Below are positions 9,213 to 19,713 of a stretch of DNA of 61,294 nucleotides, piece by piece. The translations under genes were made by a program, and so were the position numbers. Source of the stretch: Romboutsia faecis (GTDB lineage: Bacteria > Bacillota > Clostridia > Peptostreptococcales > Peptostreptococcaceae). Position 1 is the first letter of the stretch; each line of letters opens with the position of its first letter. The notes under the pieces are model-generated. The model was given only the letters and a program-made list of their open reading frames with translations. It made no database searches and was not told where the DNA came from. The stretch is taken from assembly GCF_014323405.1 (NCBI RefSeq), contig NZ_JACRWE010000010.1:1-61294 (forward strand), written 5' to 3'.

Positions 9213-9959
9213 CTAGAGCTTAGTTAATATAAGCGGTTCATCCTCAGTAATTGCTATCGTATGCTCATAATGAGCTGAGTTTTTACCGTCGATAGTGACG
9301 ATCGTCCATCCATCCGATAGAGTCTTTACATGATAACGACCAGCGTTAATCATAGGCTCTATAGCAAGTACCATTCCTTCTTTAAGTCTTGGACCTTTTC
9401 CTGGAGGACCATAGTTAGGAATTTGAGGATCTTCATGAAGTTCTGTGCCTACTCCATGACCTACTAAATCTCTAACAACTGAGAAACCTTGTTTCTCTAC
9501 GTGTGCTTGTATTGCGTGTGAGATATCCGAAAGTCTATATCCTAGTTTAGCAAATTTTATGCCTTCATAGAAGCTTTCTTTTGTTACTTCTATTAATTTC
9601 CTATTTTCTTCAGATATAATACCTACACCATGCGTTTTTGCAGAGTCGGCATGATATCCTTTATAATAGGCTCCTATATCTATACTAATAATGTCTCCCT
9701 CTTTAACTATCTGATTCCCTGGAATTCCATGTACAACTTGTTCATTTATAGATGCACATATAGTTCCCGGAAAACCACCATAGCCTTTAAAAGATGGGAT
9801 AGCATTGTATTTTCTTATATTCTCTTCAGCTATTTTATCTAACTCTAAAGTAGATATTCCCGGAGTAATAGCTTCCTTTAATAGTTCATGAGTTTCAGCA
9901 ACAATTTTGCCTGCTTCTCTCATGAATTCTATTTCTTTTTTTGATTTAATAATAATCAT
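9213..9959 (-). CDS. map: Type I methionine aminopeptidase
   Basis: Map, 248 residues, removes the initiator Met from nascent proteins at the ribosome. The metal ligands are visible as D94 ([16 protein letters not shown]), D105, H168 ([12 protein letters not shown]), E201 (AIEPM) and E232 (YEHT), and H77 lies in the substrate pocket. The length and lack of an N-terminal zinc finger mark type Ia. The start overlaps the adk stop by one base, so the pair is coupled in the secY-adk-map-infA order. Confidence 0.97.
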   Translation of the reverse strand: MIIIKSKKEIEFMREAGKIVAETHELLKEAITPGISTLELDKIAEENIRKYNAIPSFKGYGGFPGTICASINEQVVHGIPGNQIVKEGDIISIDIGAYYKGYHADSAKTHGVGIISEENRKLIEVTKESFYEGIKFAKLGYRLSDISHAIQAHVEKQGFSVVRDLVGHGVGTELHEDPQIPNYGPPGKGPRLKEGMVLAIEPMINAGRYHVKTLSDGWTIVTIDGKNSAHYEHTIAITEDEPLILTKL

Positions 9960-10609
9960 TATTTTTCACTTCCTAGAGCAGCAACTATATCTCCAAATAC
10001 TTCATCTATAGATTGTTGACCATTTATGTTTGATAATATACCTACTTTAGCATAATAATCAGCTAATGGTTTAGTTTCGTCTAGATAAACTTGTATTCTC
10101 TTTGATACAGTTTCTTCATTATCATCCGCTCTTTGGTATAACTCCCCTTGGCATACATTACATACACCTTCAATTTTAGGAGGATTAAACTCAACATGAT
10201 ACGTAGCACCGCAAGATTTACAAATTCTTCTTCCAACTGCTCTTGAAACTAATATATTCTTATCAACTTCTATATTTATAACGTTGCTTAATTCTATATT
10301 ATTTTCTTTTAAAAACGTATCTAATTGTTCAGCTTGAGATACATTTCTTGGGAATCCATCTAACATAAATCCATTTTCACAGTCAGCTTGAGTTATTCTA
10401 TCAGTAACTAAACCTACAGTTAACTCATCTGGAACTAATAATCCTTGATCCATGTATTCTTTAGCTTTTTTTCCAAGATCTGTTCCTTCTTTTATATTCT
10501 TTCTGAATATATCTCCTGTTGATATATGAGGTATGTTATATTTTTCTACTATACCAGCCGCCTGAGTACCTTTACCAGCACCAGGAGGTCCAAGTAATAT
10601 TATTCTCAT
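9959..10609 (-). CDS. adk: Adenylate kinase (zinc-LID form)
   Basis: Adk, 216 residues, interconverts ATP + AMP and 2 ADP. P-loop [10 protein letters not shown] is at 7-16, and [16 protein letters not shown] at 81-96 binds AMP. The LID domain carries C130, C133, C150 and C153, the zinc-binding type of Gram-positive enzymes. It follows secY by 12 bases and overlaps map by one. Confidence 0.98.
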   Translation of the reverse strand: MRIILLGPPGAGKGTQAAGIVEKYNIPHISTGDIFRKNIKEGTDLGKKAKEYMDQGLLVPDELTVGLVTDRITQADCENGFMLDGFPRNVSQAEQLDTFLKENNIELSNVINIEVDKNILVSRAVGRRICKSCGATYHVEFNPPKIEGVCNVCQGELYQRADDNEETVSKRIQVYLDETKPLADYYAKVGILSNINGQQSIDEVFGDIVAALGSEK

Positions 10610-10621
10610 ATTATCATCTCC

Positions 10622-11896
10622 TTATTTTAAGAAACCTTGATAGCTTCTCATAACTAAGTTTGATTCTAATTGTCTCTTAAGTTCTAAAGCAACTCCAACA
10701 ACTATTAGTAACGATGTACCTGCTAAATTTATTTGCACATTCATAAAATGTGTAACAAATGCTGGTATTAAAGATATAATAGCTAGGAATATAGCCCCTG
10801 CTAGAGTTAATCTTGATAATATTCTATTTAAATAATCTATAGTAGGTCTTCCTGGTCTAATACCTGGTATAAAACCACCGTTATTTTTCATGTTATTTGC
10901 TATATCTTCTGTATTAAATGATACAGTTGTATAGAAATAAGCAAAGAATACTATAAGCAGAACTTCAAGTGATCTAAATATCCAAAATCCTATGTCACTA
11001 TTTGGACTTAAGTATGTTTGGACAAAGTTTTGAGCATCAGATCCCATAAACATAGCAATAGTTTGTGGAAAAGCTAAAAGTGAACTAGCAAAAATTACCG
11101 GAATAACTCCTGATTGGTTAACTTTCATTGGTATATGAGAACTTTGTCCTCCATATGTTTTTCTTCCAACAACTCTTTTAGCATATTGTACTGGTATCTT
11201 TCTAGTAGCCTCTTGTATATACGTAACTGCCATTATTGTAAGAAGTATTACTACTACTAACATTGCTGCAGCCCATATAGCTAACTTACCATTTTGCACT
11301 TTATTGATAGCACTCATAATATCAATTGGTACTCTTGAGATAATACCTACAAATATTATTATTGAACTACCATTACCTAAACCTTTTTCTGTAATCTTAT
11401 CTCCTATCCACATTAATAACATACTAGCTGATACTAATGTTAAGATAATTGTTGAAATAAAGAATACATTATCAGCTTTAAGTGCTCCTAAGCCTTTGAT
11501 AACACCTAGCGTGATACCAATAGCTTGTACAAGAGCTAGTGCTAATGCTGTATATTTAGTGTACTTATTGATTTTTTTCTTCCCTTCTTCACCTGATTTT
11601 TGAAGTTCATCCAGACTTTCAAAACCAATAGTTAGAAGTTGTAAAATAATCGAAGCAGTGATATATGGTCCTATCCCCAAAGCAAATAGTGTAAAGTTAC
11701 TAAATGCTCCCCCTGTGAACATATTATACAGGGAAAGTAGGCTATTTTTACCTACCATCTCCTTTATAATACTTGTGTCCACTCCAGGAACAGGTATAGT
11801 CGCACCTATCCTAAATACTACAATCATCATTAAAGTAAATAATATTTTTTTTCTTACGTCTTTAATTTTCCAAGCTTGTTTTAACTGTGATAGCAC
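10622..11896 (-). CDS. secY: Preprotein translocase subunit SecY
   Basis: SecY, 424 residues, the channel of the Sec translocon. About ten membrane segments can be read, the plug region after the first one and the IPVPGVDT start are typical, and the cytoplasmic loop VPVQYAKR-type motif appears as IPVQYAKRVVGR. The C-terminal loop has GIRPGRPTIDYLNRILSRLT. It follows rplO by 43 bases, as in spc operons; secE is at 36983-37207. No second secY is seen. Confidence 0.97.
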   Translation of the reverse strand: MLSQLKQAWKIKDVRKKILFTLMMIVVFRIGATIPVPGVDTSIIKEMVGKNSLLSLYNMFTGGAFSNFTLFALGIGPYITASIILQLLTIGFESLDELQKSGEEGKKKINKYTKYTALALALVQAIGITLGVIKGLGALKADNVFFISTIILTLVSASMLLMWIGDKITEKGLGNGSSIIIFVGIISRVPIDIMSAINKVQNGKLAIWAAAMLVVVILLTIMAVTYIQEATRKIPVQYAKRVVGRKTYGGQSSHIPMKVNQSGVIPVIFASSLLAFPQTIAMFMGSDAQNFVQTYLSPNSDIGFWIFRSLEVLLIVFFAYFYTTVSFNTEDIANNMKNNGGFIPGIRPGRPTIDYLNRILSRLTLAGAIFLAIISLIPAFVTHFMNVQINLAGTSLLIVVGVALELKRQLESNLVMRSYQGFLK

Positions 11897-11939
11897 GTTA
11901 ACTCACCCCGCCTGTAGTGGTTTGGAGTTTGCAGATAGA

Positions 11940-12383
11940 TTAAACTAATTCTGCTTTTCCACCAGCTTTTTCTATTTTTTCTTGAGCTGAAGCAGTAAAC
12001 TTAGCAGCTTTAACAGTTACAGCTTTCTCTAAGTTTCCGTTTCCTAAAACTTTTATACCGTCTTTAGCTATTTTGCTTATAGCTCCAGTAGATTTTAAAA
12101 CTTCTGCAGTTATTTCTGTTCCGTTTTCAAATCTGTTTAATAACTCAACGTTAACTTCAGTGTATTCTTTTCTGAATGGATTTTTGAAACCTCTCTTAGG
12201 AAGTCTTCTTGCAAGTGGCATTTGTCCACCTTCGAATCCAACTCTTACTCCACCACCTGAACGAGACTTTTGTCCTTTTTGTCCACGTCCTGCAGTTTTA
12301 CCTTGTCCAGTTGCAGTACCTCTACCTAATCTCTTCTTAGATCTTACTGCACCTTCAGCAGGTCTTAATTCATGTAGTTTCAT
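11940..12383 (-). CDS. rplO: 50S ribosomal protein L15
   Basis: L15, 147 residues, a late 50S assembly protein. The N-terminal tail [20 protein letters not shown] and the Gly-rich [20 protein letters not shown] region thread into 23S rRNA. ATG 12383 is used; the upstream GTG belongs to the GGAGGTG Shine-Dalgarno. It lies between rpmD and secY. Confidence 0.97.
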   Translation of the reverse strand: MKLHELRPAEGAVRSKKRLGRGTATGQGKTAGRGQKGQKSRSGGGVRVGFEGGQMPLARRLPKRGFKNPFRKEYTEVNVELLNRFENGTEITAEVLKSTGAISKIAKDGIKVLGNGNLEKAVTVKAAKFTASAQEKIEKAGGKAELV

Positions 12384-12415
12384 GGTCAGCACCTCCTTTT
12401 ATTACTAGTCAATTA

Positions 12416-12601
12416 TTATTCAGCTATTTCAGTTACTTCAACTAAATGCTTAACTTTGTTTATCATCCCTCTTGTTTGGGCATTATCTTCTTTAACAACT
12501 ACTTGTTCTCTTTTTCTTAATCCTAACGCTTCTACGTTTTTTCTTTGGTTAGGAGTAGTTCCTATTGTACTTCTAACTAATTTTATTTGTAATTTAGCCA
12601 T
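12416..12601 (-). CDS. rpmD: 50S ribosomal protein L30
   Basis: L30, 61 residues, a small 23S-binding protein. It begins [20 protein letters not shown] and contains [18 protein letters not shown] and the [12 protein letters not shown] end. It is 14 bases after rpsE and 32 before rplO. Confidence 0.97.
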   Translation of the reverse strand: MAKLQIKLVRSTIGTTPNQRKNVEALGLRKREQVVVKEDNAQTRGMINKVKHLVEVTEIAE

Positions 12602-12615
12602 CTTACACTACCTCC

Positions 12616-13125
12616 TTACCCTAGAAGATCTTCAACTTTTTTACCTCTTAATTTAGCTATTTGTTCAGCTGTCTTAAGAGAGTTAAGTCCTTCTATTGTA
12701 GCATTTACCATATTTCTTGGGTTGTTAGATCCTAAAGATTTAGCTCTAACATCTTTTAATCCAGCTAATTCAAGTACAGCTCTAGCAGGTCCCCCAGCTA
12801 TAACTCCTGTACCCTCTTGAGCAGGCATTATTAATATTTTTCCAGCACCAAAGTGTCCGTTAACTTGATGAGGAATTGTTGTACCAACCATTGGTACTTC
12901 TATAAGATTCTTTTTAGCATCTTCTACTGCTTTCTTTATAGCATCTGGAACTTCCATAGCTTTTCCAGTACCTACACCAACGTGTCCATTTTCGTCTCCA
13001 ACAACAACTAAAGCTGCGAATCTGAAGTTTCTACCACCTTTAACAACTTTAGTAACACGTCTTACTTCAACAACTTTCTCTTGTAGGTCAAGTTGTCTTG
13101 CATCTATCGGCTTACGACGTAGCAT
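12616..13125 (-). CDS. rpsE: 30S ribosomal protein S5
   Basis: S5, 169 residues, at the decoding fidelity interface with S4. It contains the N-terminal double-stranded RNA-binding domain with [18 protein letters not shown], and the C-terminal domain with [20 protein letters not shown] and NPRNMVNAT. No residue change of the spectinomycin loop (VVKGGRNF) is apparent. It sits between rplR and rpmD. Confidence 0.97.
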   Translation of the reverse strand: MLRRKPIDARQLDLQEKVVEVRRVTKVVKGGRNFRFAALVVVGDENGHVGVGTGKAMEVPDAIKKAVEDAKKNLIEVPMVGTTIPHQVNGHFGAGKILIMPAQEGTGVIAGGPARAVLELAGLKDVRAKSLGSNNPRNMVNATIEGLNSLKTAEQIAKLRGKKVEDLLG

Positions 13126-13154
13126 GTGATTTCCCTCCTTTGTTTCTAATCTAA

Positions 13155-13523
13155 TTAGAATTTAAGACCAGCTTCTCTAGCACCTTCAGCTAACTCTTGT
13201 ATTCTTCCGTGATATAAGTATCCACCTCTGTCAAATACAACTTCAGTGATTCCTTTTTCTACAGCTTTCTTAGCGATCATTTGACCAACCATTTTAGCTG
13301 CTTCTTTATTTCCACCATGACTTACAGCGCTCTTAACTTCTGCTTCTAAAGAAGATGCAGAAACAAGAGTAACTCTGTTTGTATCATCTATTATTTGAGC
13401 ATATATATTGTTTGAACTTCTAAATACACATAATCTTGGTCTTTGAGTAGTTCCAGATATTTTCTTACGAACTCTCTTATGTCTTTGAAGTCTTTTTGCG
13501 TTTTTATCAGCTTTCTTTAACAT
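13155..13523 (-). CDS. rplR: 50S ribosomal protein L18
   Basis: L18, 122 residues, binds 5S rRNA with L5. The basic start ([20 protein letters not shown]), [20 protein letters not shown] and the [20 protein letters not shown] end are diagnostic. ATG 13523 follows AGGAG. Flanked by rplF and rpsE. Confidence 0.97.
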   Translation of the reverse strand: MLKKADKNAKRLQRHKRVRKKISGTTQRPRLCVFRSSNNIYAQIIDDTNRVTLVSASSLEAEVKSAVSHGGNKEAAKMVGQMIAKKAVEKGITEVVFDRGGYLYHGRIQELAEGAREAGLKF

Positions 13524-13557
13524 GAGATCACTCCTTTCTTAACGTTTAGGTTTGGTA

Positions 13558-14100
13558 TTATTTCTTACCAGTTTTACCTTCTTTACGTCTTACAACTTCA
13601 CCAGCGTATCTTATACCTTTACCTTTGTATGGCTCTGGCTTTCTCCAGTCTCTTATCTTAGCAGCGTAGTTTCCTACTAATTGCTTGTCTATACCTTTAA
13701 CTATTAACTCAGTTTGGTTAGGAGCTTCAACAGTTATTCCTTCTGGATCTTCCATTTCTACTGGATGAGAGTATCCTAAGTTCATAACTAATTTCTTTCC
13801 TTGCTTTTGAGCTCTGTATCCAACACCAACTAATTCTAATTTCTTTTCGAATCCATTAGTAACACCAACTACCATATTATCTATTAACGTTCTTGTTAAT
13901 CCGTGTAATGATCTATGTTGCTTGTTGTTAGTAGGTCTTTCAACAGTTATAGTATTTTCTTCTTGCTTTATTGTTAATGCACCATCAAATTGCTTGCTTA
14001 AAGTTCCCTTAGGTCCTTTAACAGTAACTAAGTTTTCAGCAGTTATAGTTACTTCAACACCAGCTGGTACAGTTATTGGCTTAACACCTATTCTTGACAT
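13558..14100 (-). CDS. rplF: 50S ribosomal protein L6
   Basis: L6, 180 residues, near the factor-binding site of the 50S subunit. Two similar domains can be read, with [19 protein letters not shown] at the start, [20 protein letters not shown] in the middle and [18 protein letters not shown] near the end. It follows rpsH by 30 bases. Confidence 0.97.
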   Translation of the reverse strand: MSRIGVKPITVPAGVEVTITAENLVTVKGPKGTLSKQFDGALTIKQEENTITVERPTNNKQHRSLHGLTRTLIDNMVVGVTNGFEKKLELVGVGYRAQKQGKKLVMNLGYSHPVEMEDPEGITVEAPNQTELIVKGIDKQLVGNYAAKIRDWRKPEPYKGKGIRYAGEVVRRKEGKTGKK

Positions 14101-14130
14101 AGTCGCACCTCCTTACACTGTTCGTTTATA

Positions 14131-14529
14131 TTACCAAACGTAGCAGATTACTTCTCCACCAACATTTTCTTTTCTTGCTTGCTTGTCAGTTAATATACCT
14201 TTTGAAGTAGATATAACTGATATACCTAATCCATTTAATACTTTTGGTATTTCATGGTTAGCAGCGTAAACTCTCATACCTGGCTTAGATATTCTCTTAA
14301 GTCCTGATATAACTCTTTCGCCTGATTGTCCGTACTTTAATTGTATTCTTATTATTCCTTGCTTTCCATCTTCTATAACATCGTAACCTCTAACGAAACC
14401 TTCTTCTAATAAGATTCTAGCTAGTTCTTTCTTCATATTAGAAGCAGGAACGTCAACAGTTTCATGCTTAACAACGTTAGCATTTCTTATACGAGTAAGC
14501 ATATCTGCAATTGGATCTGTCATTGTCAT
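14131..14529 (-). CDS. rpsH: 30S ribosomal protein S8
   Basis: S8, 132 residues, central 16S-binding protein. It has [20 protein letters not shown] at the start, [20 protein letters not shown] and [20 protein letters not shown] near the end. The first ATG (14529) has an 8-base spacing from GGAGG and is kept; a second ATG two codons later is possible. S8 represses the spc operon in enteric bacteria, but no S8 target was recognised here. Confidence 0.97.
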   Translation of the reverse strand: MTMTDPIADMLTRIRNANVVKHETVDVPASNMKKELARILLEEGFVRGYDVIEDGKQGIIRIQLKYGQSGERVISGLKRISKPGMRVYAANHEIPKVLNGLGISVISTSKGILTDKQARKENVGGEVICYVW

Positions 14530-14562
14530 ATTGAAAACCTCCTTCCATTTGTTAACTGGTTT

Positions 14563-14748
14563 CTACCAGCTTGCTTTTCTAACACCAGGTATTTGACCTT
14601 TATAAGCTAATTCTCTAAAGCATATACGGCATATACCGAATTTTCTTAATACTGAATGTGGTCTTCCACATATGCTACATCTAGTGTACTCTCTAGTAGC
14701 GTACTTTTGCTTCTTTTGTTGTTTAACAACCATTGCTTTTCTTGCCAC
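14563..14748 (-). CDS. rpsZ: 30S ribosomal protein S14 type Z (zinc-binding)
   Basis: Short S14, 61 residues, with C24, C27, C40 and C43 forming a zinc ribbon ([11 protein letters not shown] and [11 protein letters not shown]). This short form is the standard S14 of many Firmicutes; a zinc-free long paralog, if any, would be elsewhere. It lies between rplE and rpsH in the spc block. Confidence 0.97.
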   Translation of the reverse strand: MARKAMVVKQQKKQKYATREYTRCSICGRPHSVLRKFGICRICFRELAYKGQIPGVRKASW

Positions 14749-14794
14749 TGGAATTCCCTCCTTTGATTTGCTTAGAAAATGTCATTTTCTAAGC

Positions 14795-15337
14795 TTACTT
14801 AGAAAACGGCATTCCTAATAATTTTAATAATTCACGAGCTTCTTCGTCTGTCTTAGCAGTTGTAACGAATATTATATCCATTCCTCTTACTTTATCTACT
14901 TTATCGTACTCTATTTCAGGGAATATTAATTGCTCTTTAACACCTAAAGCGTAGTTTCCTCTTCCATCAAATGCATTAGCATTAACTCCTCTGAAGTCTC
15001 TAACTCTTGGTAAAGATACAGATACTAATTTGTCCATGAAGTAGAACATTTTGTCTGCTCTTAAAGTAACTTTAGCACCTATTGGCATACCTTCTCTTAA
15101 TTTGAAGTTTGCAACAGATTTTCTTGCTTTAGTTGTAACTGGTTTTTGACCAGATATTATTGCCATCTCTTCAACAGCTTTTTCTAAGCCTTTTGGATTT
15201 TCTCTAGCGTCACCTATACCCATGTTTATAACTATTTTATCTAACTTAGGTATTTCCATAACGTTCTTGTATCCAAATTTCTCCATTAAAGCAGGAGCAA
15301 CTTCTTTCATATATTTTTCTTGTAATCTAGAAGCCAT
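14795..15337 (-). CDS. rplE: 50S ribosomal protein L5
   Basis: L5, 180 residues, binds 5S rRNA and P-site tRNA in the central protuberance. It shows [20 protein letters not shown], the [20 protein letters not shown] segment and the [20 protein letters not shown] end. It follows rplX by 25 bases and precedes rpsZ. Confidence 0.97.
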   Translation of the reverse strand: MASRLQEKYMKEVAPALMEKFGYKNVMEIPKLDKIVINMGIGDARENPKGLEKAVEEMAIISGQKPVTTKARKSVANFKLREGMPIGAKVTLRADKMFYFMDKLVSVSLPRVRDFRGVNANAFDGRGNYALGVKEQLIFPEIEYDKVDKVRGMDIIFVTTAKTDEEARELLKLLGMPFSK

Positions 15338-15362
15338 TTAAGGTCCCTCCTTTCAAGCTATA

Positions 15363-15671
15363 TTATATTTCTTTTCCGCTCTTTACTGATACTCTTACTT
15401 TTTTGCCTTCTTTAACTTCAAATCTAACTCTTGTACCTTTTCCTGTTTCAGGATCTAATGGCATAACGTTAGATATATGAATTGGGGCTTCTTTATTTAT
15501 TATTCCACCTTGTGGATTCATAGCACTTGGCTTTTGGTGTTTAGTTATTACGTTAACACCTTCAACTAATACTCTATTAGCTTTTGGCATTACCTTAACA
15601 ACAGTACCTTTTTTACCTTTATCTTTTCCTGCTATTACTACAACAGTGTCGCCTTTTTTAACACGCATCAT
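15363..15671 (-). CDS. rplX: 50S ribosomal protein L24
   Basis: L24, 101-102 residues, an assembly initiator near the exit tunnel. The KOW motif is clear at the start ([20 protein letters not shown]) and [18 protein letters not shown] follows. Two adjacent ATGs give MM or M; the first has an 11-base Shine-Dalgarno spacing. It lies between rplN and rplE. Confidence 0.96.
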   Translation of the reverse strand: MMRVKKGDTVVVIAGKDKGKKGTVVKVMPKANRVLVEGVNVITKHQKPSAMNPQGGIINKEAPIHISNVMPLDPETGKGTRVRFEVKEGKKVRVSVKSGKEI

Positions 15672-15690
15672 GTCCTATTGCACCTCCTTA

Positions 15691-16059
15691 TTATAGTACT
15701 TCTGGAGCAAGAGAAACTATCTTCATGAAATCATTATCTCTTAACTCTCTAGCAACAGGCCCGAATATACGAGTTCCTACTGGAGTCTTATCATCTTTGA
15801 TTATTACTGCAGCATTCTCATCGAAAGCTATATAACTTCCATCATTACGTCTGATGCCTTTTTTGCTTCTTACTATAACAGCTTTAACAACTTTACCTTT
15901 TTTTACAACTCCACCTGGTGTTGCACTTTTAACACTAGCAACTATTACGTCGCCTATGTTTCCATATCTTCTTTTACTTCCACCTAGTACACGAATACAA
16001 AGTATTTCTTTTGCACCAGAGTTATCCGCAACTTTTAAACGTGTCTCTTGTTGTACCAT
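15691..16059 (-). CDS. rplN: 50S ribosomal protein L14
   Basis: L14, 122 residues, at the subunit interface. It begins [20 protein letters not shown] and shows [20 protein letters not shown] and the [14 protein letters not shown] end typical of the family. It follows rpsQ by 26 bases. Confidence 0.98.
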   Translation of the reverse strand: MVQQETRLKVADNSGAKEILCIRVLGGSKRRYGNIGDVIVASVKSATPGGVVKKGKVVKAVIVRSKKGIRRNDGSYIAFDENAAVIIKDDKTPVGTRIFGPVARELRDNDFMKIVSLAPEVL

Positions 16060-16085
16060 ATCGTAATCCCTCCTTTTCCAAAAAA

Positions 16086-16340
16086 CTACTTAACTTTTTC
16101 AACAACTTCTACTAGTCTGAATCTCTTATCCTTAGATAAAGGTCTAGTTTCCATTATTTTAACTCTATCTCCGATTCTACATACGTTGTTCTCATCATGA
16201 GCCTTGAACTTTTTAGTTCTCTTAACTGGCTTATTATATAATGGATGACGTACGAAATCTTCAACAGCAACAACTATAGTTTTGTCCATTTTGTCACTTA
16301 CAACACGGCCTATTCTTACTTTTCTTCTTCCTCTTTCCAT
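16086..16340 (-). CDS. rpsQ: 30S ribosomal protein S17
   Basis: S17, 84 residues, an OB-fold primary 16S-binding protein. It has [20 protein letters not shown] and [20 protein letters not shown], with [16 protein letters not shown] at the end. ATG 16340 is used, 7 bases after GGAGG; the TTG at 16361 would include the Shine-Dalgarno. It lies between rpmC and rplN. Confidence 0.97.
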   Translation of the reverse strand: MERGRRKVRIGRVVSDKMDKTIVVAVEDFVRHPLYNKPVKRTKKFKAHDENNVCRIGDRVKIMETRPLSKDKRFRLVEVVEKVK

Positions 16341-16361
16341 GTTAAAAAGCCTCCTTTCCAA

Positions 16362-16565
16362 TTAAGCTCTAGTTTCGTTTAACTTTCTTTCAGCAAGGAT
16401 AGTTTTTACTCTAGCTATATCCTTTTTCACAAACTTAATTCTTGCTGTGTTTTCTAATTGACCAGTAGCTAATTGGAATCTTAAGCTAAATAATTCACTT
16501 TTGAAGTCATTTAATCTATTCATTAGCTCTTCGCTTGTTAAATCTCTTAATTCTTTAGCTTTCAT
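16362..16565 (-). CDS. rpmC: 50S ribosomal protein L29
   Basis: L29, 67 residues, a helical hairpin by the exit tunnel where trigger factor and SRP dock. It begins [20 protein letters not shown] and has [22 protein letters not shown] 16565 is placed one base after the rplP stop; its Shine-Dalgarno GGGTGG lies within rplP. A GTG start at 16577 is less likely. Confidence 0.96.
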   Translation of the reverse strand: MKAKELRDLTSEELMNRLNDFKSELFSLRFQLATGQLENTARIKFVKKDIARVKTILAERKLNETRA

Positions 16566-16566
16566 C

Positions 16567-16998
16567 CTATTCACCACCCTTTACTTCTAAATCTTCTTTC
16601 TTTACAAACTTACATTTAACAGGAAGTTTGTGCATTGCAAGTCTCATAGCTTCTCTTGCTTTAGCTTCATCTACACCAGCTAGTTCGAACATTACTCTTC
16701 CTGGCTTAACTACTGCTACCCAGTATTCTGGTGAACCTTTACCAGCACCCATACGAGTTTCAGCAGGTTTTCTTGTTACAGGCTTGTGAGGGAATATTTT
16801 TATCCAAACTTTCCCGCCTCTTTTTATATATCTAGTCATCGCGATTCTGGCAGCTTCTATTTGGTTAGAAGTTATCCAAGAAGCTTCCATAGCCATTAAT
16901 CCGAATTCACCATAAGTAACTTTGTTACCTTTTTGAGCTTTACCAGCCATACTTCCTCTGTGAACTCTACGACGTTTTACTCTCTTTGGCATTAACAT
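16567..16998 (-). CDS. rplP: 50S ribosomal protein L16
   Basis: L16, 143 residues, organises the A-site region of 23S rRNA. It begins [20 protein letters not shown] and has [40 protein letters not shown] and the [18 protein letters not shown] motif. It follows rpsC by 33 bases. Confidence 0.98.
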   Translation of the reverse strand: MLMPKRVKRRRVHRGSMAGKAQKGNKVTYGEFGLMAMEASWITSNQIEAARIAMTRYIKRGGKVWIKIFPHKPVTRKPAETRMGAGKGSPEYWVAVVKPGRVMFELAGVDEAKAREAMRLAMHKLPVKCKFVKKEDLEVKGGE

Positions 16999-17031
16999 GA
17001 GAATTTCCTCCTTCCTTGAACCTTACTAATT

Positions 17032-17847
17032 TTAGTTTTCTTTGTTTTCAGTTCTTTGAGGTCTTTGAGGTCTTTGTCCTTGAGGTCTTTGCCCTCTGTT
17101 GTTTCCTCTGTCGTTTCCTCTAGAATTGTTTCTTCTATTATCGTTTCTTCTATCGTTTCTCTTGTTGTTTCTTCTATCGTTTCTTCTTTCTTCTCTTGGG
17201 TTTACTCCGTTTTTAGTTGGTAAAACTTCTCCGTTGCATACCCAAACTTTGATACCTATTTTTCCGTAAGTAGTATCAGCTTCAGCAAATCCGTAATCGA
17301 TATCAGATCTTAATGTTTGTAAAGGCACGTTTCCTTCGCTGTATCCTTCAGTTCTAGCCATTTCAGCTCCACCTAATCTTCCAGATGCAGAAACTTTTAT
17401 ACCTTTAGCTCCTGATTTTAATGCTCTTTGTATAGCTTGTTTCATAGCTCTTCTGAAAGCTACCCTTCTTTCGATAGCTAATGCTATGTTTTCAGCTACT
17501 AATTGAGCGTTTTTATCGATGCTTCTTACTTCAACGATATTAACTATAACATTTTTCTTTGTCATTTTTTCTAATTCTGCTTTTAAAGCTTCTATACCAG
17601 CACCAGCTCTTCCTATAACTACACCTGGCTTAGCAACGTGTAAGTCTAATTTTAACTTGTTTGCTGATCTTTCTATTTCTATCTTAGCAACTCCAGCAGA
17701 GTATAATTTATTCTTTAAGAATTTACGTACATTGTGGTCTTCTAATATTAAGTTTCCGAACTCTTTTTTATCAGTTGTAAACCATCTTGAATCCCAATCT
17801 TTTATAACACCGACTCTCAGTCCGTGTGGGTTAACCTTTTGTCCCAT
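17032..17847 (-). CDS. rpsC: 30S ribosomal protein S3 with Arg/Asn-rich tail
   Basis: S3, 271 residues, head of the 30S subunit at the mRNA entry tunnel. The core is standard: [20 protein letters not shown], a KH domain with the GxxG loop ([13 protein letters not shown], about 76-88) and the [19 protein letters not shown] segment. After about residue 218 there is a low-complexity tail of some 53 residues. It is first rich in Arg, Asn and Asp, then in Gln, Arg and Pro, and ends TENKEN. Most bacterial S3 proteins end near 210-230, so the tail is an extension. It may contact mRNA or rRNA (inference). Confidence 0.97.
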   Translation of the reverse strand: MGQKVNPHGLRVGVIKDWDSRWFTTDKKEFGNLILEDHNVRKFLKNKLYSAGVAKIEIERSANKLKLDLHVAKPGVVIGRAGAGIEALKAELEKMTKKNVIVNIVEVRSIDKNAQLVAENIALAIERRVAFRRAMKQAIQRALKSGAKGIKVSASGRLGGAEMARTEGYSEGNVPLQTLRSDIDYGFAEADTTYGKIGIKVWVCNGEVLPTKNGVNPREERRNDRRNNKRNDRRNDNRRNNSRGNDRGNNRGQRPQGQRPQRPQRTENKEN

Positions 17848-17869
17848 TGTTTTCCCTCCTATCTATTTA

Positions 17870-18205
17870 TTATTTTTTTTCTTTAACAACAACTTCTATG
17901 TGAGAAGTTCTTTTTCTTATCATAGTAGCTCTACCCATAGCTCTAGGCATAAATCTCTTTATTGTAGGTCCTTGGTTAGCAACTATTGAATCTATATATA
18001 ATTTCTCAACGTCCATCTCGTGGTTATTTTCAGCGTTAGCTTTAGCAGATTTAACAACCTTAGCTATTATTGAAGCAGCTCCTCTTGGAGTATACTTTAA
18101 TATTGCTAATGCTTCATCAACATTTTTTCCTCTTACAAGGTCACATACTTGACCTGCTTTTCTTGGAGATACACGTACAAATTTTGCAGTAGCTTTTGCT
18201 TCCAT
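17870..18205 (-). CDS. rplV: 50S ribosomal protein L22
   Basis: L22, 111 residues. Its long hairpin lines the peptide exit tunnel, where macrolides bind. It has [20 protein letters not shown] at the start and the hairpin [19 protein letters not shown] near the end with no insertion or deletion visible. It lies between rpsS and rpsC. Confidence 0.98.
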   Translation of the reverse strand: MEAKATAKFVRVSPRKAGQVCDLVRGKNVDEALAILKYTPRGAASIIAKVVKSAKANAENNHEMDVEKLYIDSIVANQGPTIKRFMPRAMGRATMIRKRTSHIEVVVKEKK

Positions 18206-18240
18206 TGTGTTCTTCCTCCTTCCCTAGTCAAAATATATAA

Positions 18241-18522
18241 TTATTTTCTTTTGTTAGATTTTTCGTCGTCCTTGTGTCCTTTGAAAGTTCTTGTAGAAAC
18301 GAATTCACCTAATTTGTGTCCAACCATATCTTCTGTTATAAAAACAGGAACATGTCTTCTTCCATCATGTACAGCTATAGTATGCTCTACCATTTGAGGG
18401 AATATTGTTGAACTTCTTGACCAAGTTTTTATTACTTCTTTATTTCCGCTTTCATTCATAGCTTCAACCTTCTTTAAAAGTCTAGCATGTATAAAAGGTC
18501 CTTTTTTAGTTGATCTTGACAT
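18241..18522 (-). CDS. rpsS: 30S ribosomal protein S19
   Basis: S19, 93 residues, head of the 30S subunit with S13. It begins [20 protein letters not shown] and has [20 protein letters not shown] and [21 protein letters not shown] 18522 is used; the upstream TTG would add the Shine-Dalgarno AAAGGAGGA. It follows rplB by 39 bases. Confidence 0.97.
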   Translation of the reverse strand: MSRSTKKGPFIHARLLKKVEAMNESGNKEVIKTWSRSSTIFPQMVEHTIAVHDGRRHVPVFITEDMVGHKLGEFVSTRTFKGHKDDEKSNKRK

Positions 18523-18561
18523 ATAATATCCTCCTTTCCCGGGCAAATAAATTAAAATTTA

Positions 18562-19392
18562 TTATTTAGTTCTTCTTGATACTATTAACTTATCAGAAGC
18601 TTTGTTTTTCTTTCTAGTTTTGTATCCAAGAGCTGGTTTACCCCATGGAGTAACTGGTGATGGTCTACCGATTGGAGATCTACCTTCACCACCACCGTGT
18701 GGATGGTCATTAGGGTTCATTACAGAACCTCTTACAGTAGGTCTTATACCCATATGTCTTTTTCTACCTGCTTTACCGATAACTACGTTACCATGCTCTA
18801 TATTACCAACTTGTCCTATAGTAGCTTTACAGTTTATGCTTACATATCTCATTTCACCTGATGGTAATCTAAGTAATGCATGCTTTCCTTCTTTAGCCAT
18901 TAATTGAGCTGAAACACCAGCAGATCTAACTAACTGAGCTCCTTTTCCTGGCTTTAATTCTATGTTGTGTACCACTGTACCAACTGGCATATCTTTTAAT
19001 GCCATTGCATTTCCTGGTTTTATATCAGCAGTTGGTCCTGATAATACAGTATCTCCAACTTTTAATCCAACAGGAGCTAAGATATATCTTTTTTCACCAT
19101 CTGCATAGTTTAATAAAGCTATGTTAGCAGTTCTGTTTGGATCGTATTCTATTGTAGCAACCTTCGCAGGTATACCATCTTTATTTCTCTTGAAATCTAT
19201 TATTCTATATTTTCTTCTGTTTCCTCCACCTCTGTGACGAACAGTTATTTTCCCGTGTGCATTTCTACCAGAGTTTTTCTTTAATGAAACTAAAAGAGAT
19301 TTTTCTGGTTCATTGCAAGTTATTTCATCAGAAACTAAAACTGTCATTTGTCTTAGGGCAGGAGAAGTTGGTTTAAACTTTTTTATAGCCAT
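18562..19392 (-). CDS. rplB: 50S ribosomal protein L2
   Basis: L2, 276 residues, near the peptidyl transferase centre and needed for subunit joining. It starts [20 protein letters not shown] and contains [20 protein letters not shown] and the C-terminal [19 protein letters not shown] motif with its conserved His. It lies between rplW and rpsS in the S10 block. Confidence 0.98.
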   Translation of the reverse strand: MAIKKFKPTSPALRQMTVLVSDEITCNEPEKSLLVSLKKNSGRNAHGKITVRHRGGGNRRKYRIIDFKRNKDGIPAKVATIEYDPNRTANIALLNYADGEKRYILAPVGLKVGDTVLSGPTADIKPGNAMALKDMPVGTVVHNIELKPGKGAQLVRSAGVSAQLMAKEGKHALLRLPSGEMRYVSINCKATIGQVGNIEHGNVVIGKAGRKRHMGIRPTVRGSVMNPNDHPHGGGEGRSPIGRPSPVTPWGKPALGYKTRKKNKASDKLIVSRRTK

Positions 19393-19422
19393 CTGTTTTC
19401 CCTCCTTTGTTAATTAGGGGTA

Positions 19423-19713
19423 TTACATACCTTGGAAGAATTCTATTTCTTTGCTATCAGCAGCTAATTTAACTACTGCTTTTTTGAAGCTTGCAGTTCT
19501 TCCTTCAGATCTACCCATTCTTTTAACTTTTCCATCGTAGTTCATTGTGTTTACTTTTTCAACGTTAACTCCGAAAACTTTTTCTATAGCTTTCTTTATT
19601 TCAGTTTTGTTAGCAGACTTTGCCACTACAAAAGTATATTTTTTCTCAACCATGTCAGCCATACTTTGTTCAGTTACAACTGGCTTTATTATTATATCAT
19701 GTGGATTAGTCAT
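19423..19713 (-). CDS. rplW: 50S ribosomal protein L23
   Basis: L23, 96 residues, at the tunnel exit, the docking site for SRP and trigger factor. It has [40 protein letters not shown] and [19 protein letters not shown]. The start ATG overlaps the rplD stop by one base, so the two are coupled. Confidence 0.97.
   Translation of the reverse strand: MTNPHDIIIKPVVTEQSMADMVEKKYTFVVAKSANKTEIKKAIEKVFGVNVEKVNTMNYDGKVKRMGRSEGRTASFKKAVVKLAADSKEIEFFQGM

Noticed and set aside
17030..17200. CRISPR-like or tandem repeat in the rpsC 3' end
   Set aside because: The repeated short units are coding repeats of the Arg/Asn-rich tail without spacers.
17519..17989. 156-codon plus-strand ORF over rpsC-rplV
   Set aside because: Antisense shadow of two conserved r-protein genes; no supporting signals.
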